Origin: DASZGI01 sp035938995
GTDB lineage: Bacteria > Actinomycetota > Actinomycetes > Streptomycetales > Catenulisporaceae
Length of the DNA: 30,809 bases
Reading direction: 5' to 3'
Assembly (NCBI RefSeq): GCF_035938995.1
Contig: NZ_DASZGI010000309.1
Location: 1 to 30,809, forward strand
Part shown: positions 7,964 through 15,183 of the stretch, in pieces
Numbering within the stretch: the stretch's first letter is position 1
Layout: the number at the start of each line of letters is the position of its first letter
Position numbers and translations under genes: made by a program
The notes under the pieces: model-generated
What the model saw: only the letters and a program-made list of their open reading frames with translations
Databases searched by the model: none
Told to the model about the DNA's origin: nothing

Positions 7964-7991
7964 GGCTATACTCGGGTACCTGTCAATAGCC
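7964..7991. promoter_or_regulatory. 28-bp palindrome over a TTGACA, candidate GH59 operator
   Basis: The arms GGCTAT and ATAGCC frame a GGTACC centre, giving a nearly symmetric 28-base site. It lies 68 bases upstream of the GH59 start and contains TTGACA on the minus strand (7986-7981). No good -10 hexamer lies 17 bases further on, so the promoter itself is uncertain. The symmetry suits a dimeric repressor of the sugar-responsive type. It is not a DasR-type site. Confidence 0.4.
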
Positions 7992-8371
7992 TGGAAAGTC
8001 CGCAAGGGGTGTTTGTTTAACACGAAAACATGTGCCAGAAGTAGTAGGAACTGGCCTGGCTACCGGCTGATCGAGTTTAGACGTGGTTTGGGGCCGACAT
8101 CCCCTATGGATCAGTGCCTTAAGTGATGTGGGGTGCCCGCAGCGCTCTGCGAGCATTGTCTTTGTCGAGGTAGCGAAGATCTTAAGAAGGCCCCGGGCTC
8201 GGTCAACGATCGGGCGCCCTGCGCGATGCATTCAAAACTCGGCCGCTCGGGATATGACCGCCGCGAACCAAACGCCATCGGTCACTGCAACAGAGAAAGG
8301 CTTCCGGCGCCGCCGCCTGCGGAGGCACCTGAAGTCGGTACTCTCTCAAAAGTCAAATCACCGCGTTTTCG
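7992..8371. other. intergenic stretch between chitinase 3' end and GH59 regulatory region
   Basis: No frame here has a ribosome binding site or protein-like composition. The AT-richer part around 8000-8060 may belong to the GH59 promoter region. I see no strong hairpin just after the chitinase stop. Confidence 0.4.
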
Positions 8372-9772
8372 TCACCAGCTCCATGGCTGGTTGGTTTGGC
8401 CGTTGCAGGTCCACAGGTCGATCTGGGTGCCGTTGGCGGTGCCCTGTCCGGCGACGTCGAGGCAGAGTCCTGACTGGGCCTCGGTGATGGTGCCGTTGGA
8501 GTTGACGGTCCATCGCTGGTTTGAGCCGCCGTTGCAGGTCCACAGGTCGACCTTGGTACCCGGGGCGGTGCCGTTGGCGTAGCCGTCCAGGCAGAACTTG
8601 CCGCCGTCGACGGTCAGCTGTCCGCTGGAGGTGTGGGTCCAGGTCTGTCCCGGCCCGTTGTGGCAGGTCCAGATCTCCTCTTTGGTGCCGTTGGCGAAGT
8701 GGTTGTCGTAGGTGTCCAGGCACTTGCCGGACTGCGCGCTGATCAGCTCGCCCGGACCGCCACTGCCACCGCCTCTACCACCGAGCCCGCTCAGGTGCGG
8801 CCCGACGGTGTCGGCGAAGCTGTAGCCGTTGGAGGCGTCCCAGTTGATCGACCAGTCCATGGCGCCGCCGATGGCCGGCCACGTCGAGGAGGGCTTGAAG
8901 CTGCCGCAGTTCGTTCCGGCCGCGAGGCAGTCCAGGGCGTTGTTCACTGTCGTCGGCGCGAGGTATCCGCTGCCCGCGGCGGATGTGGACGCGGGCAGTC
9001 CGAGGCCGATCTGGCTCGGGCTCAGGCCGCCCTTGAGCTGGATGCAGGCCAGGGCGGTGAGGAAGTTCTCGGTGCTTTCGGAGTAGACGTTGCCGTCGCA
9101 GCCGTTCATCGAGCCGGAGTTGTAGTACTGCGTGTTCATGATCGTCAGGATGCTCTTGATGTCGAGCGCGAGCTGGAAGTAGTCGCCGCCGGTGGACTGC
9201 ACGTCGACGGTCTGCGGCGCCATGGTGATGATCAGGCTGCTGCCGACGTCGGAGTGTAGCTGGTTGAGCGCCTGAGTCATGTAGGTCGGGTTGACGCCGT
9301 TCTCCAGGTCGATGTCGACGCCGTCGAAGCCGTATTGCTTGATGAGGCCGTTCACGCTGCTGGCGAAGTTCTGCGCGCTGGTGGAGTCGTTCACGCTCAC
9401 GGTGCCGTTCGCGCCGCCGACGGAGAGCACGACTTTCTGGCCGCGTGAGTGCAGCGTCTGGACGTCGCTGATGAACTGGGTCTGCGTGTATCCGCCCAGC
9501 GCGGAGGACAGGCCCGAGTCGACGCTGAACGACACAGCGCCGGGCGTGCCGGTCGTGGTCGCGAACGCTACGGCGACGATGTTGTAGTGCGAGGGCACCG
9601 AGGACAGGCGCAGCGGGGTGGCGCCGTTGGTGAAGTCCTGCCAGTAGCCCTCGAGGACGTGGGCGGGCAGGCCGGGAGCGGCCTGCGCCTGAGTGGGGAT
9701 CACGGCGGTGGCGGCGGCCGCGGCGAGTGCCGCCGCCGCGACACCGGACGAAATAAGGGTGCGCCTTCGCAT
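8372..9772 (-). CDS. secreted GH18 chitinase with C-terminal CBM13
   Basis: ATG at 9772 begins a signal sequence with an arginine cluster (MRRRTLISSGVAAAALAAAA, cleavage near AQA-APG) that could use Sec or Tat. GGGAG lies about ten bases upstream; the longer frame to 9841 lacks signal-like character. The mature enzyme has the GH18 barrel landmarks KVVLSVGG and DGVDIDLE (D150, D153, D155, catalytic E157), followed by TMAPQT and GGAMDWSINWD. A Gly-rich linker (GGRGGGSGGPG) leads to a three-repeat ricin-B/CBM13 domain (about 340-466; GQTW, NQRW, NQPW). The architecture is close to single-domain bacterial endochitinases acting on chitin. It is exported, and the DasR-like site in its promoter predicts control by N-acetylglucosamine metabolism. 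It is monocistronic as far as can be seen. Confidence 0.9.
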   Translation of the reverse strand: MRRRTLISSGVAAAALAAAAATAVIPTQAQAAPGLPAHVLEGYWQDFTNGATPLRLSSVPSHYNIVAVAFATTTGTPGAVSFSVDSGLSSALGGYTQTQFISDVQTLHSRGQKVVLSVGGANGTVSVNDSTSAQNFASSVNGLIKQYGFDGVDIDLENGVNPTYMTQALNQLHSDVGSSLIITMAPQTVDVQSTGGDYFQLALDIKSILTIMNTQYYNSGSMNGCDGNVYSESTENFLTALACIQLKGGLSPSQIGLGLPASTSAAGSGYLAPTTVNNALDCLAAGTNCGSFKPSSTWPAIGGAMDWSINWDASNGYSFADTVGPHLSGLGGRGGGSGGPGELISAQSGKCLDTYDNHFANGTKEEIWTCHNGPGQTWTHTSSGQLTVDGGKFCLDGYANGTAPGTKVDLWTCNGGSNQRWTVNSNGTITEAQSGLCLDVAGQGTANGTQIDLWTCNGQTNQPWSW

Positions 9773-9939
9773 GAGCAATCGCTCCCGCGGGTCTCGGAAT
9801 CGATCCAGGACGAGTTGTCGAGAGACGTGCTGCGCCGGCACGCGTTGAGCTCGGCCGCACGCCGCGTCACCGCGCCGGAAGGTCTCCGGGTGGGGGTGGA
9901 TGTGCGAGTGTGGCCGGTCTTCGGCTTTGCGTGATCTGT

Positions 9940-9968
9940 ACTGAACAGGACTAGACCAATTGTGTCAA
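9940..9968 (-). promoter_or_regulatory. putative chitinase promoter
   Basis: TTGACA at 9968-9963 is followed after 17 bases by TTCAGT at 9945-9940, a weak -10. It is about 170 bases upstream of the chitinase start. The spacer is filled by the DasR-like operator. Confidence 0.5.
9946..9961 (-). promoter_or_regulatory. DasR-like (dre) operator in the chitinase promoter
   Basis: The minus strand reads AATTGGTCTAGTCCTG, close to the dre/chitin-box core TGGTCTAGACCA (differences in the right half only). It occupies the spacer between the -35 and -10 positions. Chitinase promoters of streptomycetes carry such sites, and the GntR-family regulator DasR releases them when amino-sugar phosphates accumulate. 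The assignment rests on motif and context. Confidence 0.65.
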
Positions 9969-9973
9969 GACTG

Positions 9974-10084
9974 CGCGACCACTTGTGTTGGATCGAGTTC
10001 GACTTCGCGCGGATCGCGCGACTTAGGCGTTGACCTCGGCAAGATCAATGCTCATACTCGCCCACAACAGGCGTTCGGAAACGT
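9974..10084. other. intergenic stretch upstream of the chitinase promoter
   Basis: No gene or regulatory motif could be supported between the promoter and the ISL3-like fragment. A longer minus-strand frame passes through here but is not protein-like in this part. Confidence 0.3.
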
Positions 10085-10285
10085 TTAGGTGGGTCGGCGC
10101 CCGCGCTCGCGTTTCAACGTGATTCCCCATCCCGTGGGAGCGACCATACGCCAACCTGCACGTACCCTGCGCCGACGGATATCTGTGAACGGGGTGCGCC
10201 GTTGATGGCGCTCGGTCAGAGCGTCGACCTGATTCGGGCAGTACATCCGGCGCACGCACACCTCGATGCGCACCGCCCGCCGATC
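10085..10285 (-). pseudogene. ISL3-family transposase N-terminal remnant
   Basis: On the minus strand, RRAVRIEVCVRRMYCPNQ is followed directly by VDALTERHQRRTPF. ISL3 transposases have RRV.I.L.VRRLFCPN..C.RR.F.E..PGLTERHQRRTP at this place, so the zinc-binding segment has lost about 15 residues and only one CPxC half remains. There is no start codon with a ribosome binding site and no catalytic core. It is a degenerate scrap, one of several transposon remains here. Confidence 0.5.
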
Positions 10286-10549
10286 GCCTCATCGGCCACA
10301 TAGCGTATATAGGGGGTCGAGTAGGAACGGAACAGAAAACCGGGATTGCTGTCAAAAAATTTGACACCGGCTCCGACCTGCGGTGACGCCAACTGTTCGA
10401 ACTCAACGGCCACCGCCGCGCCTAGGCCACGCAGGGCGCCTGGTTCGAGATCGCCGCGCCGAAGATCGCCTCCTGGCGCGGGATCGGCCTGGACGCCGAT
10501 GGCACCGCCCGCTTCCACGACATGTTCGCCGGCTCGCTCCGCAACGGAA

Positions 10550-11463
10550 TGCACCCCCGGCACGATGTCCTCCTCCGACGGCCAGCGGTTCCCGGTGTGC
10601 GGCAAGTCCCTGACGGGCCGCAACATGATCGTGCACGGCGGGCGGGTCCTGTCGACCTACACGCACGTCTCGGACCAGTGGTCCACCTACGGCACGAAGA
10701 TCATCGTGCCGACCGCCCGCGAGGCCACTTCGCCCTCGACGAATTCCTCGGCAACGCCACCGACCTGCCCATCTTCGAGCACGCCACCGACACCCACGGC
10801 GCCACTCTGATCAACGTCGCCCTGTTCGACCTGGTCGGCAAGGCGCTGACCCCCTACGGGACCTGACCAGGATCACGCTGGTGCGCGACCTGGGACCTTC
10901 GCCGGCCGCCGCGCTCTACCCGCACGCTGGGCCCCTGTTGAGCACCCGGTGGAACGAGGAACTGGTCGAGGGCTGCTGGCCCGACCTGCTGCGGATGGCC
11001 GGATCGCTCAAATACGGGCAGGCGACCGCTTCGCTGATCGTGGGCAAATGGTCGGCGGCGTCCCGGCAGAACACCCTGGCCGCGGCGCTGAAGGAGTGGG
11101 GGATGCTGCGCCGCACGATCCACACCGCGAAGTATCTGTCCGACCCGGTGTGCCGGCGGAAGATCACCAGGGCCCTGAACAAGGGCGAGTCGCTCCACGC
11201 CCTGCGCCGTGACCTGCACTACGCCCGGCAGGGCACCATCGTCACCCCGCACCTGATCGAGCAGACCGAGCAGGCGTGGTGCCTGACCGTGCTGACCAAT
11301 GCCGTGGTGACCTGGACGACCGAGTACTACTCCAAGGCCGTGCTCGCGCTGCGCGCCGCAGGCCGCGAGGTGCCCGACGAGATCCTCGCCCACATCTCTC
11401 CCGGCCACTCGGAGAACATCAACTTCTTCGGCGCCATCACCGTCGACATCGAAGCGGAACTGG
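10550..11463 (+). pseudogene. Tn3-family transposase C-terminal remnant with frameshifts
   Basis: Three successive frames spell the 3' part of a Tn3-family TnpA. They read DGQRFPVCGKSL...STYTHVSDQWSTYGTK, then (shift near 10730) LDEFLGNATDLPIFEHATDT...FDLVGKALTP, then (shift near 10858) ITLVRDLGPSPAA...YPHAGPLL, LKYGQATASLIVGKWSA, LNKGESLHALRRDLHYA, TEQAWCLTVLTNAVVTWTTE and SENINFFGAITVDIEAEL. The homology stops at about 11463, where relatives have a few more residues. The last frame happens to stay open through IS copy B, so a naive call gives a 619-aa Tn3-IS fusion that is not a real gene. The catalytic N-terminal half of the domain is gone. Confidence 0.85.
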
Positions 11464-11507
11464 GGGCTGTGTCTGTTTCGGTGGGCTCTGCTCTGGTTGG
11501 CCTAACG

Positions 11508-11519
11508 TGGTGTAGACCA
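11508..11519. promoter_or_regulatory. DasR-like palindrome TGGTGTAGACCA between two transposon remains
   Basis: It has one mismatch to the dre core TGGTCTAGACCA, is nearly perfectly symmetric, and is followed by AT as in the chitinase site (both contain TAGACCAAT). It lies 64 bases left of IS copy B, with no recognisable amino-sugar gene downstream. It may be an orphan site left when a gene was replaced, or chance. Confidence 0.25.
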
Positions 11520-11580
11520 ATCTCGTTGCGGTTCGGGCGACGGGTTTCACCCGGTCGGATCAGTGTCGTTCGGGGTGCAG

Positions 11581-11593
11581 CCTGTGGTACTCG
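11581..11593. repeat. left terminal inverted repeat of IS copy B
   Basis: CCTGTGGTACTCG is the exact complement of 12782-12794. The two outer bases may be flank. Confidence 0.75.
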
Positions 11594-12792
11594 GATACTC
11601 GATTTTGCTGTGACCAGTGGCGTTGCCGGAGGCGTCATTAGCTGGTTGGCTCGCGGGGTGTTGGTCGGGTGGGCGTATCGGCTGGGGCGCCGGGCGCTTG
11701 GACTGTTGGCGACGGCGGCTCGCGGCGAGGATGCGTTGGTGGCCGAGCTGCTCGTGCTGCGGCAGGAGAACGCGGTATTGTGCCGGCAGGTCGCGCGTGT
11801 GCGTTACGAGCCTGGGGATCGTGCGTGGTTCGCGGCGCTGTCTGGGTTGATCCCGCGTGCTCGGTGGGCCGAGGTGTTCCCGGTCGCGCCTGCGACGCTT
11901 CTGGCCTGGCATCGGCGACTGGTCGCGGGCACGTATGCCACGACGCGTCGCCCGCCGGGTCGCCCGCCGACCGCCGCAGCGGTCAAAGCGCTGATCCTTC
12001 GCATGGCAGAGGAGAATCCGCGGTGGGGTCACGAGCGCATCCAAGGCGAGTTGGTCAAGCTCGGACACCGGATCGCCAAGTCCACCGTCTGGCAGGTTCT
12101 GCATGATGCCGGGATTGATCCGGCGCCGCGGCGCATCGGGCCGACCTGGCGCCAGTTCCTGACGGCGCAGGCTCACACGGTGATCGCCACTGACTTCCTG
12201 CACGTGGACACGGTGCTGCTGCGGCGTGTGTACGTGTTGGTGTTTATCGAGCACCATACCCGTCGGCTGCATATCGCCGGGATCAGCGCCCATCCGGACG
12301 GAGCGTGGACGGCGCAGCGGGCGCGGGAGTTCGCGATGACGCTGGGGGAGCGACTCGAGCGGACGGGGTTCCTGATCCGCGATCGCGGCGGTCAGTTCAC
12401 TGAGGCTTTCGACGCGGTCTTCGAGTGCTGTGGCCTGCGGGTTCTGCGTAGTCCGCCGCAGGCACCGCGGGCGAACGCGATCTGCGAGCGCGTGATCGGC
12501 ACCCTGCGGCGCGAGTTGCTCGACCATGTGCTGATTGTGAACGAGGCTCACCTGCACGCGGTGTTGGCTGAGTACGTGGCGCATTACAACGCGGCTCGGC
12601 CGCACCAGGGCCTCTCCCAGCGCTGCCCCGAGGACGATCCTGATCGTCCGCCTGCCGCCGTGATAGATCTGTCCGCGGCGCGCATCCGTCGAAGACCCGT
12701 CCTCGGTGGCATCACCAGCGAATATCAGATCGCTGCCTGACTGTCGCCAGCGCCGCAGATCAGCACGCCGCATCGCATATTCGAGTACCACA
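11583..12792 (+). mobile_element. complete insertion sequence, copy B (about 1210 bp)
   Basis: The ends are marked by an exact inverted repeat: CCTGTGGTACTCG at 11581-11593 and CGAGTACCACAGG at 12782-12794. TG...CA ends fall at 11583 and 12792. The element has the same layout, transposase length (360 aa) and TGTGACCAG box inside the left end as copy A. The nucleotide sequence has diverged clearly, so these are two members of a family, not a recent duplication. No target-site duplication is evident. Confidence 0.8.
11658..12740 (+). CDS. DDE (rve) transposase of IS copy B
   Basis: GTG 11658 is the equivalent start to copy A and gives 360 aa (LVGWAYRLGRRALGLLATAA). It contains LRQENAVLCRQVARVRYEP, the HTH segment WGHERIQGELVKLGHRI and the rve core with D in ATDFLHVDT, D in IRDRGGQF and E in NAICERVIG, all at the same positions as in copy A. 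The C-terminus RRPVLGGITSEYQIAA is also conserved. The catalytic triad is complete, so the element may be functional. The open frame extends to 10881 upstream only because the Tn3 remnant is accidentally in phase. Confidence 0.9.
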   Translation: MLVGWAYRLGRRALGLLATAARGEDALVAELLVLRQENAVLCRQVARVRYEPGDRAWFAALSGLIPRARWAEVFPVAPATLLAWHRRLVAGTYATTRRPPGRPPTAAAVKALILRMAEENPRWGHERIQGELVKLGHRIAKSTVWQVLHDAGIDPAPRRIGPTWRQFLTAQAHTVIATDFLHVDTVLLRRVYVLVFIEHHTRRLHIAGISAHPDGAWTAQRAREFAMTLGERLERTGFLIRDRGGQFTEAFDAVFECCGLRVLRSPPQAPRANAICERVIGTLRRELLDHVLIVNEAHLHAVLAEYVAHYNAARPHQGLSQRCPEDDPDRPPAAVIDLSAARIRRRPVLGGITSEYQIAA

Positions 12793-12794
12793 GG
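12782..12794. repeat. right terminal inverted repeat of IS copy B
   Basis: CGAGTACCACAGG is the exact complement of 11581-11593 and lies 41 bases after the transposase stop. Confidence 0.75.
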
Positions 12795-12960
12795 TGGGTT
12801 GTCACGTGGTTGCTTCCCTCTGATCGGTGGCATGGTGTCGAGCAGGGACACGCGAACATCCCCGTCCGATGCCGGAGGCGGCTCTCAAGGCTGCGGTCGG
12901 TACCGGTGGGTCCTGTTTAGCGGGGAGGGTTGATCGGGGTCGGCAGGCGTCGCCGAGCAA

Positions 12961-15105
12961 TCAATGCGGGACGGCCACTGTGCCGCACGGCGGATCGAAG
13001 GCCATCTGATCCGATACGTATTGCTGCCATTTCGGTAGGTTGAGGGCGTCGGCGGTGGAGGCGCAGATCCGGTGGTCGGCCGGGCCGGGGTCGAGCGCCC
13101 AGAGCCGGGCTGTGTGGTCGAGGCTGCCGGTGGCGAGGGTGCCTCCGTCAGGGCTGAAGGCGACCGAGAGCACCGTGTTGGTGTGTCCGACGATCGGTTG
13201 GCCGACCGGCGTCGGGTGTGTGGGGTTTGTAGTGTTCCAGAGTCGTATGGTGGCGTCGTTGCTGGCGCTGGCCAGGGTGTGGCCGTCGGGGCTGAAGGCG
13301 ACGGCGAACACGCTGCTGGTGTGTCCGGTGAGCGGCGCCCCGAGCGCGGTGGGGTGTGTGGGGTCTGCGACGTTCCACAGCCGGACCGTCGCGTCGTCGC
13401 TCGCACTGGCCAGCAGATGGCCGTCGGGGCTGAACGCGACCGATTCCACGACATCGGTGTGGCCGGTGAGCGGCTGCCCGAGCGGCGCCGCGTGGGCCGG
13501 GTCGGCCACGTTCCACAGCCGGATCGTGCGGTCGGCGCTGGCGCTGGCCAGGGTGTGGCCGTCTGGACTAAATGCGACGGAGGACACGGCATCGGTGTGC
13601 CCGCTCAGCGGCTGGCCGATTGGTGCCGGGTGCCCGGGGTCGGCCACGTTCCACAGTCGGATCGTGTGGTCGGCGCTTGCACTGGCCAGGATCCGGCCGT
13701 CAGGGCTGAACACGGTCAGCAAGACCGCGTCGGTGTGGCCGGTGAGCGGTTGGCCTATACGTGTGGGGCGTGTGGGGTCTGCGACGTCCCACAGCTGGAT
13801 CGTATGGTCGGCGCTCGCCGTAGCGAGCGTGTGGCCCCGCGGGTTGAACGCCACTGATTCGACAGCGCCGTGGTGCGTGGTCAGGAGTGTGCGGGGGACG
13901 TCCCATAGCCTGATGGTGCGGTCGGCGCTGGCGCTGGCCAGGGTGTGACTGTCCGGGCTGAAGGCGACGGCGAAGACGGTGCTGCTGTGGCCGGCGAGGG
14001 GCTGGTCCACAGGCGTGATCGGCGTGGGATGAGCCGGGTCCGCGACGTCCCAGAGCCGCACGGTCGTGTCGGCGCTTCCCGCCGCGAGCAACTGTCCGTC
14101 CGGGCTGAACACGATGGATTCGACGGTACTGGTGTGGCCGGTGAGCGGTTGGCCTAGCGGCGCGGGATGTGCGGGGTCTGCCACATCCCACAGGCGGATC
14201 GTCGTGTCACGGCTCGCGGTGGCAAGGGTCCGCCCGTCGCGGCTGAACGCGACTGCTGTGGTCGTGTTGGTGTGTCCGGTCAGCGGTGCGCCCAGCGCGG
14301 TCGCCCGCGCGGGGTCTGCGATGTCCCACAGCCGGACCGTCTGATCGACGCTCGCGCTGGCCAGCGTGCGCCCGTCAGGGCTGAACGCCACCGCCTCGAC
14401 CGCGCCGGTGTGGCCGGTGAGCGGTTGGCCTAGCGGTGCGGGATGTGCGAGGTCTGCGATATTCCACAGGCGGATCGTGTGGTCGGCGTCGGCAGCGGCC
14501 AGGGTATGGCCGTCGGGGCTGAACGCGACGGATGTCACCGCGTCGGTGAGCCGCAAGGGCTCGCCCACGGGCACGGCGTGTGTTCGATCGGCGACGTCCC
14601 ACAACCGGAGTGTGCCGTCGGCTCCGGCGTCAGCCAGGGACCGGCCGTCCGGGCTGTAGGCCACCGCGTTGACGGCGCTGGGGGTATTGGCGATCAGGTT
14701 CGAAGCTGGGGCGTGTCGAGGGTCGCTGACATTCCACAGGCGGATGCTGTGGTCCGCACCGGCGCTCGCGAGCGTGTGCCCGTCCGGGCTGAAGGCCACC
14801 GAGTGGACCGCGTCGGTGTGAGCGACCAGAGCCGTCGACAACGGGAAGTTCTCCGTGCCGACCAAGTCCGTGTAGATCTTCGTATCAGCCGGTTTCATGC
14901 GGTGGGCGACCAGGTCGAGCTGGGCTGCCAGGGACACGTCGGTACCGTGCAGCCGGTCTGCTTCGCCCGAGAGCTGGTTGAACACGGCGCTGTCGCGTTG
15001 TGCTTGCGCGGCGGCGCGTTGCTGGAATGCGATGACCGCTGTGGTCGTGGCAAGGAGAGCGAACAACGTCACCGCCGCAATGGCAGCGCGGCGCAGTGCG
15101 GTCAT
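12961..15105 (-). CDS. WD40-repeat C-terminal half of a split nSTAND protein
   Basis: The 714 residues begin with a membrane-type helix (RRAAIAAVTLFALLATTTAV) and a short coiled segment (RDSAVFNQLSGEADRL). At least 13 WD40 repeats of the form V.SVAFSPDGHTLASAS.D.TIRLW follow, enough for two seven-bladed propellers with a weak or shared blade. In relatives this is the C-terminal half of one long polypeptide whose front is an HTH plus nSTAND NTPase. Here it lies in the same frame as the upstream ORF, separated only by a TGA at 15186-15184 and 26 open codons (AAHRDDVTRNV...REFLTASSRHRRR). No ribosome binding site precedes the ATG at 15105, which argues against separate translation. The propellers probably sense a ligand or partner. 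Confidence 0.8.
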   Translation of the reverse strand: MTALRRAAIAAVTLFALLATTTAVIAFQQRAAAQAQRDSAVFNQLSGEADRLHGTDVSLAAQLDLVAHRMKPADTKIYTDLVGTENFPLSTALVAHTDAVHSVAFSPDGHTLASAGADHSIRLWNVSDPRHAPASNLIANTPSAVNAVAYSPDGRSLADAGADGTLRLWDVADRTHAVPVGEPLRLTDAVTSVAFSPDGHTLAAADADHTIRLWNIADLAHPAPLGQPLTGHTGAVEAVAFSPDGRTLASASVDQTVRLWDIADPARATALGAPLTGHTNTTTAVAFSRDGRTLATASRDTTIRLWDVADPAHPAPLGQPLTGHTSTVESIVFSPDGQLLAAGSADTTVRLWDVADPAHPTPITPVDQPLAGHSSTVFAVAFSPDSHTLASASADRTIRLWDVPRTLLTTHHGAVESVAFNPRGHTLATASADHTIQLWDVADPTRPTRIGQPLTGHTDAVLLTVFSPDGRILASASADHTIRLWNVADPGHPAPIGQPLSGHTDAVSSVAFSPDGHTLASASADRTIRLWNVADPAHAAPLGQPLTGHTDVVESVAFSPDGHLLASASDDATVRLWNVADPTHPTALGAPLTGHTSSVFAVAFSPDGHTLASASNDATIRLWNTTNPTHPTPVGQPIVGHTNTVLSVAFSPDGGTLATGSLDHTARLWALDPGPADHRICASTADALNLPKWQQYVSDQMAFDPPCGTVAVPH

Positions 15106-15183
15106 GCGCCGTCGATGGCGGCTTGACGCTGTGAGGAATTCGCGGACCCGGACGTTACGCGTGACATCGTCGCGATGTGCGGC

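Noticed and set aside
7958..7986. Complete sigma70-type promoter for GH59
   Set aside because: TTGACA is present but no -10-like hexamer lies at 16-18 bases; only the palindrome was kept.
8775..9860. 361-codon minus-strand frame over the chitinase
   Set aside because: Arg-rich shadow of the GH18 gene.
13040..13948. 302-codon plus-strand frame with repeats opposite the WD40 gene
   Set aside because: Its repeats are just the complement of the WD40 repeats.
12961..14860. Tandem repeats as a CRISPR or satellite array
   Set aside because: The 120-150 bp periodicity is coding (WD40 blades) and not spacer-repeat structure.
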